Below the pieces are notes generated by a model. It made no database searches and had not been told where the DNA came from. It saw nothing but the letters and a program-made list of their open reading frames with translations. Shown here piece after piece: positions 51,094 through 59,186 of a stretch of DNA of 64,000 bases. Source of the stretch: Streptomyces anulatus. GTDB lineage: Bacteria > Actinomycetota > Actinomycetes > Streptomycetales > Streptomycetaceae. Location of the stretch: the NCBI RefSeq assembly GCF_000721175.1, contig NZ_JOEZ01000021.1, positions 1 to 64,000 of the forward strand, written 5' to 3'. Within the stretch, counting starts at the first letter, position 1, and each line of letters begins with the position of its first letter. The position numbers and the translations under genes are program-made.

Positions 51094-52070
51094 GCACCAC
51101 CGTCACCGAGAAGCCCATCGAACCCGAAGCCGGCTCCCGCCGAGGCCTGTTGCACGGTCTGCCCTGGCTGGTCGTACGCCAGCACCGCACCGCGCTGGTC
51201 TGCGTCCTCGGCCTCACGCTGCTGTGCGCGCTCTGGATCGTGTACGAGCGCCACGAGCTGATCCAGCTGCTCGACGCGAGGGGCTGGCCCGAGAAGGACG
51301 CCGGCCAGCCGCTGGAGAACCACCGGGGCTACGAGTACATCACCTCCATCCTCGGCGGCCTCCCCCTGATCCTCGCCGTCTTCATCGGCGCCCCGCTGAT
51401 CGCGGGCGACCAGGAGAACGGCACCGCGCAGCTCGTCACCACCCAGTCCGTCACCCGCCGCCAGTGGCTGATCGCCAAGCTGGCCCTGGCCTACACGCTC
51501 GCGCTGGTCTCCGGCCTGGTGCTCTCGGCCCTGTTCACCTGGTGGTGGAAGCCGTACCGCTCCGTCTTCCTCAGCGAGTGGATCGACGGCGTGATCTTCG
51601 ACAACACCGGGCCCGTCCTGCCCGCGTTCCTCCTCTTCCTCACCGCGGCGGGCGTCACCATCGGCGTCCTGGTCCGCCGGGTGCTCCCGGCCATGGTGGT
51701 CACGTTCCTCTTCACGGCCATCACCACCATGTTCGTCTGGGACGAGGTGCGCGTACGCCTCGGCTCCACGCAGATGTTCACCTACCCGCTGGACGGCGAA
51801 CTCCCGGACCGCTTCGCCGAGTCGTACGAGGTGGACCGCTGGGTCGGCAGTGCCGACGGGACCCTGTACGGCTGGGGCACCTGCGCCGAGGCGACCGAGA
51901 AGGCGCAGGACGCGTGCATCAGGGAGCACGGCATCGTCAACAGCGTCATCGAGTACCTCGACTACAGCCAGATGGCGGCGATGCAGTGGACCGCGGCGGG
52001 CCTCCTGCTCGCCGGAACGGCCCTGCTCACGGCCATCACCCTGTGGCGGGTTTCGCGCCGCCCGCTGTAG
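51090..52070 (+). CDS. ABC transporter permease
   Basis: A 326-aa membrane protein of the ABC-2 type, with about six helices: VRQHRTALVCVLGLTLLCALWIVY first, then ILGGLPLILAVFIGAPLIAGDQENGTAQLVTTQSVTRRQWLIAKL (the conserved cytoplasmic loop), VSGLVLSALFTWWW, VLPAFLLFLTAAGVTIGVLVRR, and a last helix near the C-terminus. A roughly 90-residue extracellular loop precedes the last helix. It starts in an ATGA overlap with the ATPase gene. Confidence 0.88.
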   Translation: MSTTVTEKPIEPEAGSRRGLLHGLPWLVVRQHRTALVCVLGLTLLCALWIVYERHELIQLLDARGWPEKDAGQPLENHRGYEYITSILGGLPLILAVFIGAPLIAGDQENGTAQLVTTQSVTRRQWLIAKLALAYTLALVSGLVLSALFTWWWKPYRSVFLSEWIDGVIFDNTGPVLPAFLLFLTAAGVTIGVLVRRVLPAMVVTFLFTAITTMFVWDEVRVRLGSTQMFTYPLDGELPDRFAESYEVDRWVGSADGTLYGWGTCAEATEKAQDACIREHGIVNSVIEYLDYSQMAAMQWTAAGLLLAGTALLTAITLWRVSRRPL

Positions 52071-52125
52071 GTACGGCCCTCTCCCCCTACGTAAAGTGTC
52101 GGCAATCGAGCGGAAGGTGAAGTCC

Positions 52126-52521
52126 GTGGTCGTGTTCCGCATCGACCGGCGCGGTGGAGTGGCGACCTATCTCCAGATCGTCCGGCAGGTCGAGCAGGCG
52201 CTGCGCATGGGAGCGCTGGAGGAGGGCGACCGGCTGCCCACCGCGGCCCAGGTCGCCGCGACCACCAAGGTCAACCCGAACACCACGCTCAAGGCCTACC
52301 GCGAACTGGAGCGCATGGGCCTCGCCGAGGTACGCCAGGGGGCGGGCACGTTCATCACCCGCTCCCTCGCCCAGCCCCAGTCCGGCCCCGGCTCACCCCT
52401 GCGCTCCGCCCTCGCCGACTGGCTGGACCGGGCCCGCGCCGAAGGCCTCACCGGCCAGGACGTCACGGCCCTGTTCCACGCGGCGTTCGAGAACGCGTAC
52501 CCGGGCGAGTCCCCGGGCTGA
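52126..52521 (+). CDS. GntR-family regulator, YtrA subfamily
   Basis: A 131-aa regulator with a GntR winged helix (VFRIDRRGGVATYLQIVRQVEQALRMGALEEGDRLPTAAQVAATTKVNPNTTLKAYRELERMGLAEVRQGAGTFI pattern, split here for domains: HTH about 10-75) and only a short helical C-terminal arm, diagnostic of the YtrA subfamily. Confidence 0.9.
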   Translation: MVVFRIDRRGGVATYLQIVRQVEQALRMGALEEGDRLPTAAQVAATTKVNPNTTLKAYRELERMGLAEVRQGAGTFITRSLAQPQSGPGSPLRSALADWLDRARAEGLTGQDVTALFHAAFENAYPGESPG

Positions 52522-52904
52522 CGGACCGCCCTGACAGGCCGCCCTGACGCACCGGGGATTCCCTCCGCTCGGGCGCGGTTGTAGCGGTGGCCGCTGCCGT
52601 GGGCGGGGCCGACGTCGTGCAGGATGCCGGACCCCCCTCGGGGGGGCCTCCACCTCCGCGTTGGAGCAGTCCCCGGGCCCGTCCGGGACCAGAACTGACG
52701 CAGTGTCCGCCCACGTACCGCTCGCGCGGCATCGGCCTCCGTCCACAGGTCGCGCCGCAGACCCCCTGGAAAATACCGCTGCCTCCTGGCCCACCAGGAG
52801 CGCGACACCGGTACCGAACCCGCACGGGTGCCGGTACCGGCCCCGCGACCGCACGGACACGTGGGTAGGCTCGTCCACGCTCATCACGGACCGGGGGAAC
52901 GAGC
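52522..52904. other. intergenic region after the YtrA operon
   Basis: About 380 bp. CCCCCC-TC-GGGGGG at 52632-52645 may belong to a terminator. No gene is supportable; open frames lack codon bias. Confidence 0.45.
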
Positions 52905-53531
52905 ATGGACCGTCTGCACCACGACGACCCTCCATGGGCAGGGCCGTACATCACCCTCGCCCGGCTCGCCCCGGAGTCCGATCAGGCCGTTCCGGAACGC
53001 CGCTTCATCGGCCGCAGCGCCGATGGCGACCGCACACTCCTCGTCCGCCTCCCGCTCCCCGGCGCGGACCCGGCCCGCTGGGCCACCGAGACGGAGGGCA
53101 CCCGCCGGCTTTCGATGGCGGGGTTCCTCCCGGTCGAGGAGGCCGGCGTCACGGGGGACCTGCCCTGGTGCACGACACCGTACGTCCCCGCGCTTCCCCT
53201 GCCCGCAGCCCTGCGGGCCCACGGCGGCCCGCTGCCCGAGCCTGCCGTACGGGCACTGGCCACCGCCCTCGCCGGGACGCTGGTGACGGCCCACGCCCAC
53301 GGCGTGACGCACGCCGGTCTGTCCCCGGCCGCCGTCCTGCTCACCACCGGGGGTCCCCTGACCGATAACGCGATGGTCGTCGGGAGCGACACTCTCCATG
53401 ATCTTCCGGCCCGACCCCCGGCACTCCGGTTCCGGGCCGCTGCCGGTGACCGCCCCCGGCGGAGAATTCGACCGCCGCGGCGAAAGCAGACCAGGCCGGA
53501 CGCACTGAGGGCGCGTCGCTCGACCGAGTAG
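52905..53531 (+). pseudogene. truncated serine/threonine kinase-like gene
   Basis: The first 150 or so residues resemble the kinase-like domain of streptomycete Ser/Thr kinases: PPWAGPYITLARLAPES, VPERRFIGRSADGDRTLLVRL, and VTAHAHGVTHAGLSPAAVLL in place of the catalytic HRDLKPxN. From about residue 160 the sequence becomes Arg/Pro-rich, frame-shadow-like (RPRRRIRPPRRKQTRPD), and ends. The P-loop glycines, catalytic Asp and the sensor part are lacking, so an active kinase is excluded. It looks like a 5' remnant of a PQQ-propeller kinase-type gene. Confidence 0.6.
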
Positions 53532-53634
53532 GTAAGCCGTGCCCTGCGGTGGGGTAGCTTGCCTGTCGTGCTCGGCCCGAAAGTCGTGTCGCCAGGCACG
53601 TACACGCGGGCACGCTGGCGGGAAGGTCGCTTCC

Positions 53635-54906
53635 ATGCGGGACAGTGAGAGGGACGGGCTGGGTGAGGCGCTGGCCGCGGCGGAGGCTGCGCCGCCGGTG
53701 GAGTCCGTCGACGTCATAGCCGCTTCGCTGCGAAGACAGCTGGGGGCCCGGTCGGTGTCGTTCCTGATCACCGACTTCACGGGCGCCTCCGTCGTCCGCC
53801 TGGGCAGCGCGGATGACATCGAACTGGATCGTTCCGCGGATCCGATCGCCGTCTCCGGCACCGTCTACGACGAGGTGATCCGGACCCAACGGCCGCATGT
53901 GGAGGCCGTAGAGGGCGGTACGTGGACGCGGGTGATCGCACCGGTCACCAATCGCGGGGACGCGCTCGGCCTGCTGGAGCTCCATCTGCCCCAGTACCCC
54001 GGGGCGGACACGCTGCTGAGAATCAGCCGGAGTGCCCACGCCCTGGCCTACATCATCATCGCGAACCGGCCCTTCACCGACCTGTACCAGTGGGGTCGGC
54101 GTACCTCCCCGCTGGGCCTGGCCGCCGAGATCCAGCACCGGCTGCTGCCGACGTCGCTGGCCTGCGAGGCGGCCCAGTTCGCGGTCGCCGGGGCCTTGGA
54201 GCCGGCCGAGCATGTCGGCGGCGACACCTTCGACTACGTCATAGACCGCGACTACGTCCAGCTGTCCGTCACCGACGCCATGGGGCACGACGTGGACGCC
54301 GCGCTCCTGGCCACTCTCCTCGTGGGAGCACTGCGCCGCGCCCGCAGGCAGGGTGCCGGCCTCGCCGAACAGGCGGAGAGCGCCGACCGGGCCGTGGCCG
54401 AGCACAGCGGCGGCCGCTACGTCACCGGACAACTGCTGCGGATCAGCCTGCACGACGGTCGAACCGAGTTCATCAACGCCGGCCACCCCTGGCCCCTGCG
54501 CCTGCGCGGCGGGAAGGTCGAGGAGATCACACCGGCCGTCGACATGCCCTTCGGCTTCATAGCACCGCACACCTACTCGGTCCAGGAGCTGGACTTGCGG
54601 GCCGGTGACCGGCTGGTCATGCTCACCGACGGAATGCTGGAGCGCAGCGCTGCGGACCTCGATCTGCCGGCCCTCATCGAGAGCACTCAGGACCTGCACC
54701 CGCGGGAGGCCGCCCGTGTCCTGATCGAGCACGTCGTCAGTACCCATGACGGGCGTCTGCACGACGACGCCACCGTGATGTGTCTGGACTGGTACGGCAC
54801 CGGCTTCACCCGCCGCGACGCCGACCACGGCGCCGACGTCTCCGAAGCATCCCCGACGGTCGGACGGCACACCTCTCCCCCTGAGCCCGCTGGGCCTGGT
54901 GGCTGA
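53635..54906 (+). CDS. PP2C/SpoIIE-family serine phosphatase with GAF-like sensor
   Basis: A 423-aa protein with an N-terminal GAF-like domain (about 20-150; IAASLRRQLGARSVSFLITDFTGASVV) and a SpoIIE/RsbU-type PP2C domain (about 170-385). Metal-binding motifs are HVGGDTFDYVID, VTDAMGHDVDAALLATLL, FINAGHPWPLRLRGGKV and LVMLTDGMLERS, with DDATVMCLDW near the end. Such phosphatases act in anti-sigma partner-switching. No anti-sigma partner is adjacent. ATG 53635 follows GGGAAGGTCGC; the 40-residue C-terminal tail is polar. Confidence 0.92.
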   Translation: MRDSERDGLGEALAAAEAAPPVESVDVIAASLRRQLGARSVSFLITDFTGASVVRLGSADDIELDRSADPIAVSGTVYDEVIRTQRPHVEAVEGGTWTRVIAPVTNRGDALGLLELHLPQYPGADTLLRISRSAHALAYIIIANRPFTDLYQWGRRTSPLGLAAEIQHRLLPTSLACEAAQFAVAGALEPAEHVGGDTFDYVIDRDYVQLSVTDAMGHDVDAALLATLLVGALRRARRQGAGLAEQAESADRAVAEHSGGRYVTGQLLRISLHDGRTEFINAGHPWPLRLRGGKVEEITPAVDMPFGFIAPHTYSVQELDLRAGDRLVMLTDGMLERSAADLDLPALIESTQDLHPREAARVLIEHVVSTHDGRLHDDATVMCLDWYGTGFTRRDADHGADVSEASPTVGRHTSPPEPAGPGG

Positions 54907-55144
54907 AGTTGCCCGGCCGAACTCATCCCCGCAACGGAGTGCGCCGAGCTCGAGGACCGACCCGACACGGAGGGTAAGCCGACTCGTCTCCCCCCGACCA
55001 GGCGGCCACAGGGGGGAGGAATCTTGGCTGCCGTGCCACTCGGAGGGCGGTTCCGCGCCTTCGAGTGACCGGGCCCCAGCGCCGTCCCGCCCGGAGCGGC
55101 ACCGCGGAAGAGCAGGCTGATGTCCGACGAATACAATCGGCCTC

Positions 55145-55504
55145 ATGTCGAAGCATGACGCGCTGCTTGTTGACGTTGCCGCCCTGGTGGAGTCCGGGCG
55201 CAGCAATCAGATGCCTCTGACCGTGGTCGCCGGTGGTGCCGTCATCACGGGCCGGCTGGCACCCGAAGCCGTCTGGAGACAGCGGGTGTCGGAGGTCCTG
55301 GCGGACTCGGCCCTCCTGAGCGACTTCTCCGCCATGTTCACCACCGCCGCGCCCGAGGACGGGCCGCCCACGCATCTGCACTTTCACGTGGCGCGGATCC
55401 TGCAGGGCACGGTGGGGATCCCGGAGACTGGCGGGATGTACCGGGTCGCGATCGAGGACGTCAGCGCCTGGACGATGGGCGACTTCAGCTACTCCGATCA
55501 CTGA
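55145..55504 (+). CDS. hypothetical protein, distantly GvpU-like
   Basis: A 119-aa protein: LLVDVAALVESGRSNQMPLTVVAGGAVITGRLAPEAVW, then PPTHLHFHVARILQGT and a C-terminal GMYRVAIEDVSAWTMGD. The opening pattern (a helix, then a hydrophobic strand with V-x-GxxITG) recalls GvpU-type gas-vesicle accessory proteins, but no other gas-vesicle gene lies in the window, so the name should not be pressed. It may be an accessory or small-ligand protein. Confidence 0.6.
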   Translation: MSKHDALLVDVAALVESGRSNQMPLTVVAGGAVITGRLAPEAVWRQRVSEVLADSALLSDFSAMFTTAAPEDGPPTHLHFHVARILQGTVGIPETGGMYRVAIEDVSAWTMGDFSYSDH

Positions 55505-55534
55505 GGCACTGCCGAGCCGGACTGCTCCACACAC

Positions 55535-55573
55535 GGTGAGGGTCCGACCGGATGCTCCGGACGGACCCTCACC
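55535..55573. terminator. convergent terminator
   Basis: GGTGAGGGTCCG, A, CCGGA pairs with TCCGG, A, CGGACCCTCACC around TGC: a long stem with one mismatch between the convergent hypothetical and SCO5918-family genes. Confidence 0.85.
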
Positions 55574-55606
55574 ACTGTTCACCGGCGGCTCACGCCCGCC
55601 CGTCGC

Positions 55607-55918
55607 TCAGGCGGTCACAGGGGCGCCGAGCATCGCGGAAGCCTGCTGCAACGGGTTGAGAACCCGAGTGGGTACGGGGGCCGGGGCCAGGTCGCGGCAG
55701 GTGAAGCCGAGCTGGGTCATGGCCCGCAGGACTTCTCCCGCGCTGAAGTCGCGGCGGTCCTGGCGTGTGATGACCTGTCCGACCTGTTTGACGGGGTAGG
55801 TGCGTCGGCCGATGATCACGGACTCGCCGGATGCCTGCTCGGGCTTGATGCCCTTCATCGATTCCAGGACGCCGCTCCTGGTCAGGTCGAACGGGAAGCG
55901 GGCGATGACACAGCGCAT
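55607..55918 (-). CDS. SCO5918-family protein
   Basis: A 103-aa actinobacterial protein of the SCO5918 family: MRCVIARFPFDLTRSGVLES, SVIIGRRTYPVKQVGQVITRQDRRDFSAGEV. It is basic and probably nucleic-acid-associated; the family lies beside a DEAD-box helicase and a cold-shock gene in Streptomyces, as here. No mechanism is known. Confidence 0.85.
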   Translation of the reverse strand: MRCVIARFPFDLTRSGVLESMKGIKPEQASGESVIIGRRTYPVKQVGQVITRQDRRDFSAGEVLRAMTQLGFTCRDLAPAPVPTRVLNPLQQASAMLGAPVTA

Positions 55919-55974
55919 GATGCCTCACAGGGAGAGGAACGAAGAGGGAGTGGTTCTGCCGCGGGCGGGACGGC

Positions 55975-56379
55975 TCAGCGGGCGAGGGCGAGGACGCCCA
56001 GGGCACTGCCGTGTTCGTCGACCACGGGCAGGGCTTCGACGTGGCTGTAGCGCATCATGTGCCCGGCTTCGGCCATGGTGGCAACCGGTGAGGTGAAGGG
56101 CCCGCGGTCGCCGGGGTTGTCCCGCAGCCGGACCCTGTCCGTGTACGCGGAGCCGTCGCGAACTGCCGTGAGCTGAGCGTGGGTGACCAGTCCGGTGCAC
56201 CGGCCGGTGTCGTCGCAGACGAGCAGATACCCGGTGCGGGCACTGGCCATGACGGACAGGGCGACCTCGACGGTCATGTCGTCACAGACCTGTGGCCCGG
56301 CGGTGTCCATGGTGTCGGCCACCGTCCTGCCTGCGGCAGTGGCTTTCGTCGTGCGGGGCTGCATCTGGACGAGCGTCAA
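55975..56379 (-). CDS. CBS-domain pair protein
   Basis: A 134-aa protein composed of two CBS motifs: VADTMDTAGPQVCDDMTVEVALSVMASARTGYLLVCDDTG, and PVATMAEAGHMMRYSHVEALPVVDEHGSALGVLAL. Such small CBS pairs bind adenosyl nucleotides and may modulate a partner, here plausibly the adjacent helicase. TTG 56379 is chosen because GGAGG lies 8 bp before it; ATG 56364 has no ribosome-binding site. Confidence 0.85.
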   Translation of the reverse strand: MTLVQMQPRTTKATAAGRTVADTMDTAGPQVCDDMTVEVALSVMASARTGYLLVCDDTGRCTGLVTHAQLTAVRDGSAYTDRVRLRDNPGDRGPFTSPVATMAEAGHMMRYSHVEALPVVDEHGSALGVLALAR

Positions 56380-56425
56380 AAGGTGCCTCCTGCAGTGGTG
56401 GGTGAGTTTCCGGAGCACGGAACTC

Positions 56426-57937
56426 TCAAGCCGCCGCGTCGAAGGAGGACTGGTGCGCGCTCACGCGCCGGGCCGCGGAGGCGGGGCTGCGCCTGCCGCG
56501 TGAGGATGCGCCACGGCTGCGCTCACGCCGCGCGGCCACCGGCGCGGTGATCGTCACGGGAATGCCGGAGGGGGTCTGGGCGCCGGTGATGCGGCCGAGT
56601 GCCTCTTCGCCGGAGCGGACCTGGGTGGTCTGGGGCACGATGCCGGCGGCGGTCATGAGGCGGGTCATGTCGCGGCGCTGGTTGGGGGTGACGAGGGTGA
56701 CGACGCTGCCGGACTCCCCTGCGCGTGCGGTGCGGCCGCCGCGGTGGAGGTAGTCCTTGTGGTCGGTCGGCGGGTCGACGTTGACGACGAGGTCGAGGTT
56801 GTCGACGTGGATGCCGCGTGCGGCGACGTTCGTGGCCACGAGCACGGTGACATGCCCGCTCTTGAACTGGGTCAGGGTCCGGGTTCGCTGCGACTGCGCC
56901 TTCCCGCCGTGCAGAGCCGCGGCCCGCACCCCGCTGGCCAGCAGGTGGTCGGTGAGCTTGTCCACAGCCCGCTTGGTGTCCAGGAACATGATCACCCGGC
57001 CTTCGCGCGCCGCGATCTCGGTCGTCGCCCGGTGCTTGTCGGTGCCGTGGACGTGCAGGACGTGGTGCTCCATCGTCGTCACCGCGCCTGCGGAGGGGTC
57101 GACGGAGTGGACGACCGGGTCGCTGAGGTAGCGGCGGACCAAACGGTCGACGTTACGGTCCAGGGTGGCGGAGAACAGCATCCGCTGCCCCTCGGGGCGT
57201 ACCTGGTCCAGAAGTTCGGTGACCTGGGGCATGAAGCCCATGTCAGCCATCTGGTCGGCCTCGTCCAGAACGGTGATCGCGACCTGGTCGAGCCGGCAGT
57301 CGCCACGGTCGATGAGGTCCTTGAGCCGGCCCGGCGTCGCCACGACGACCTCGGCACCACCGCGCAGTGCGCTGGCCTGCCTCCCGATCGACATGCCGCC
57401 GACGACGGTGGCCATGCGCAGCCTCACCGAGCGGGCGTAGGGAGCCAGGGCGTCGGTCACCTGCTGGGCCAGCTCACGCGTCGGCACGAGGACCAGGGCC
57501 AGCGGCTGACGGGGCTCGGCACGCTGACCGGCGGTGCGGGCCAGCAGGGCCAGGCCGAAGGCGAGGGTCTTGCCGGAGCCGGTGCGTCCGCGTCCCAGGG
57601 CGTCGCGGCCCGCGAGGGTGTTGGGCAGGGTCGCCCCCTGGATCGGGAACGGAACGCTCACCCCCTGCGCGGTCAGCGCCGCCAGCAGCTGGCCCGGCAT
57701 GTCGAGGTCGGCGAACGCCTCGACGGCGGGCAGCGCGGGAGTGACCGTGACCGGCAGCGCGAACTCGCCCTGGACCGCGACGGGCCGCCGCCCATGGCCA
57801 CCCGAGCGGCCCGAACCGCCGGAGCGGGCCGGCGCAGCGGAACGGGTCGGGGCGGTCGGGTTGAAGCGGCTACCGCCCCGGCCGAAGTCGGCGGCACGGC
57901 TGCGGGAAGTGCGATTGTTCGTACGTGTGGGGTTCAT
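56426..57937 (-). CDS. DEAD-box RNA helicase
   Basis: A 503-aa RNA helicase. The N-terminal 75 residues and C-terminal 40 are basic, Arg/Gly/Ser-rich RNA-binding tails. The core has the Q-motif region VPFPIQGATLP, motif I GRTGSGKT, PTRELAQQ, TPGRL, motif II VLDEADQMADMGF, motif III SAT, and motif VI YLHRGGRTARAG. It unwinds structured RNA in cold and ribosome assembly. Neighbours (cold-shock, CBS, SCO5918-family) form a conserved island. The leader forms a hairpin that overlaps the ribosome-binding site. Confidence 0.95.
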   Translation of the reverse strand: MNPTRTNNRTSRSRAADFGRGGSRFNPTAPTRSAAPARSGGSGRSGGHGRRPVAVQGEFALPVTVTPALPAVEAFADLDMPGQLLAALTAQGVSVPFPIQGATLPNTLAGRDALGRGRTGSGKTLAFGLALLARTAGQRAEPRQPLALVLVPTRELAQQVTDALAPYARSVRLRMATVVGGMSIGRQASALRGGAEVVVATPGRLKDLIDRGDCRLDQVAITVLDEADQMADMGFMPQVTELLDQVRPEGQRMLFSATLDRNVDRLVRRYLSDPVVHSVDPSAGAVTTMEHHVLHVHGTDKHRATTEIAAREGRVIMFLDTKRAVDKLTDHLLASGVRAAALHGGKAQSQRTRTLTQFKSGHVTVLVATNVAARGIHVDNLDLVVNVDPPTDHKDYLHRGGRTARAGESGSVVTLVTPNQRRDMTRLMTAAGIVPQTTQVRSGEEALGRITGAQTPSGIPVTITAPVAARRERSRGASSRGRRSPASAARRVSAHQSSFDAAA

Positions 57938-57947
57938 TCAGAACCTT

Positions 57948-57970
57948 CCTTGATACGGCACGTATCAAGG
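57948..57970 (-). promoter_or_regulatory. hairpin overlapping the helicase ribosome-binding site
   Basis: CCTTGATACG, 3-nt loop, CGTATCAAGG: perfect 10-bp stem ending 10 bp before the ATG on the minus strand. The mRNA reads CGTATCAAGGAAGGTTCTGA then AUG, so the 5' part of AAGGAAGG is in the stem. Opening would expose the whole ribosome-binding site. Confidence 0.75.
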
Positions 57971-58205
57971 AATTCTCGCAGCGGAAGAACAGCGCGGGGA
58001 ATCACAAGAACGGGCCGAGTGGGATGCGAAATCAAATGAGACCTGCGAGTTATCCCGGAGCGGGCGGCAGGCCATGGAATGAGCGACGCCATTGGGGCGA
58101 AAAATCCAGTTCCACCGATGGGTGGGACTCGGAAGGAGTGGGCAGCGAGAGGACTCCGGGGCGGATGTTCTGCCCCAGGTGGCACCGCCCCGGGACAATA
58201 CCCGG

Positions 58206-58243
58206 AGCTGGGGCCCGCACCCCGAAGGATGCGGGCCCCAGCT
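58206..58243 (-). terminator. terminator of the second cold-shock gene
   Basis: AGCTGGGGCCCGCA pairs perfectly with TGCGGGCCCCAGCT around CCCCGAAGGA: 14-bp stem, about 20 bp after the csp stop on the minus strand. Confidence 0.88.
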
Positions 58244-58261
58244 ACGAAGTGCGCGTCAGCG

Positions 58262-58465
58262 TCAGGCGGGAACGATGTTCTCGGCAGTCGGGCCCTTCTG
58301 GCCCGGTGCGATGTCGAAGGTGACCTTCTGGCCTTCGAGCAGCTCGCGGAAGCCCTGGGCGGCTATGTTCGAGAAGTGGGCGAACACGTCAGGGCCGCCA
58401 CCGTCCTGCTCGATGAAGCCGAAACCCTTGGCCGCGTTGAACCACTTCACAGTGCCTGACGTCAT
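58262..58465 (-). CDS. cold-shock-domain protein
   Basis: A 67-aa CspA-type protein: [33 protein letters not shown] with RNP1 KGFGFI and RNP2 VFAHF, ending ENIVPA. It differs from the csp at 43.7 kb in about a third of its residues. ATG 58465 gives the standard start; GAAGGAGAC precedes it. It is placed upstream of the helicase gene on the same strand, separated by a strong terminator. Confidence 0.95.
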   Translation of the reverse strand: MTSGTVKWFNAAKGFGFIEQDGGGPDVFAHFSNIAAQGFRELLEGQKVTFDIAPGQKGPTAENIVPA

Positions 58466-58469
58466 GTCA

Positions 58470-58787
58470 TGTCTCCTTCGGGGCAGGTACGTCGGGATCC
58501 GTGATGCACGGATGCCGCGTCGCCGCGATGATGCCCCGCCCGGAGGGAATCCGGAAATAAAATGAAGCTTCCACTGGTTCGAACAACACCCAGTCAGAAG
58601 CTTGAAGTTCTGGGAACCACAACTGCAACCGAGATCGACAGTAGCATGTCGTAATGGTCCGCGTACGGTGAAAAATTCCACTCACTTTGCTGCGGCAAAA
58701 ACACTCCCGGCGCGGCGTATTGAACCCTCACGCCGTGGCCATAGATATCGGCCCACCCCGAGCACAGCGTTGCGGACGCGCGGCGCT
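58470..58787 (-). promoter_or_regulatory. long cold-shock leader region
   Basis: About 320 bp, A/T-rich for this genome, upstream of the csp start. GAAGCTTC at 58564-58571 and AGAAGCTTGAAGTTC at 58597-58611 could pair, and a GAACAACACCC-type single-stranded piece lies between. Long structured leaders of this sort control cold-shock mRNA stability; promoter elements are not clear. Confidence 0.45.
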
Positions 58788-59126
58788 TCAGGCCGAGGCC
58801 GGCATGCTGAGCGGCTTGGTGTCTCGGTGGTGTTCGGCGTTGATGCGCTGGGCTTCCTCGAGTTGGTCCTCAAGGATGACGATGCGGCAGGCGGCCTCGA
58901 TCGGGGTGCCGCCGTCGACGAGTTCGCGGGCGCGGGCGGCGATGCGGAGCTGGTAGCGGGAGTAGCGGCGATGCCCGCCCGCGGAGCGCAGGGGCGTGAT
59001 GAGACGGGCTTCGCCGATGGCGCGGAGGAACCCTTGTGTGGTGTTGAGCATCTCGGCTGCCCGGCCCATGGTGTAGGCGGGGTAGTCGTCGTCGTCGAGG
59101 CGGCCGAACGAGTCGTCTGCTGTCAT
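58788..59126 (-). CDS. MerR-type HTH regulator
   Basis: A 112-aa regulator with a MerR HTH: YTMGRAAEMLNTTQGFLRAIGEARLITPLRSAGGHRRYSRYQL (about residues 17-60), then a short coiled coil (ILEDQLEEAQRINAEHH). There is no metal-binding or effector domain. It belongs to a small MerR group found next to the SCO5918/DEAD-box/csp genes and may control the island. GGAAGG lies 8 bp before the ATG. Confidence 0.88.
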   Translation of the reverse strand: MTADDSFGRLDDDDYPAYTMGRAAEMLNTTQGFLRAIGEARLITPLRSAGGHRRYSRYQLRIAARARELVDGGTPIEAACRIVILEDQLEEAQRINAEHHRDTKPLSMPASA

Positions 59127-59155
59127 CTGTACCTTCCTGTGGAACACGCGTTGGA

Positions 59156-59186
59156 GGGGCCCTGGTGCCATTGGCACCAGGGCCCC
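59156..59186. terminator. strong hairpin upstream of the merR-type gene
   Basis: A perfect 14-bp stem GGGGCCCTGGTGCC/GGCACCAGGGCCCC with a 3-nt loop ATT. It is 30 bp upstream of the MerR start codon on the minus strand, so it is either the terminator of an unseen upstream transcript or an attenuator in the MerR leader. Confidence 0.7.

Noticed and set aside
55145..55504. Calling the 119-aa gene a definite gas-vesicle gene
   Set aside because: Only a loose N-terminal resemblance to GvpU and no gvpA, gvpF or other gas-vesicle gene in the window.
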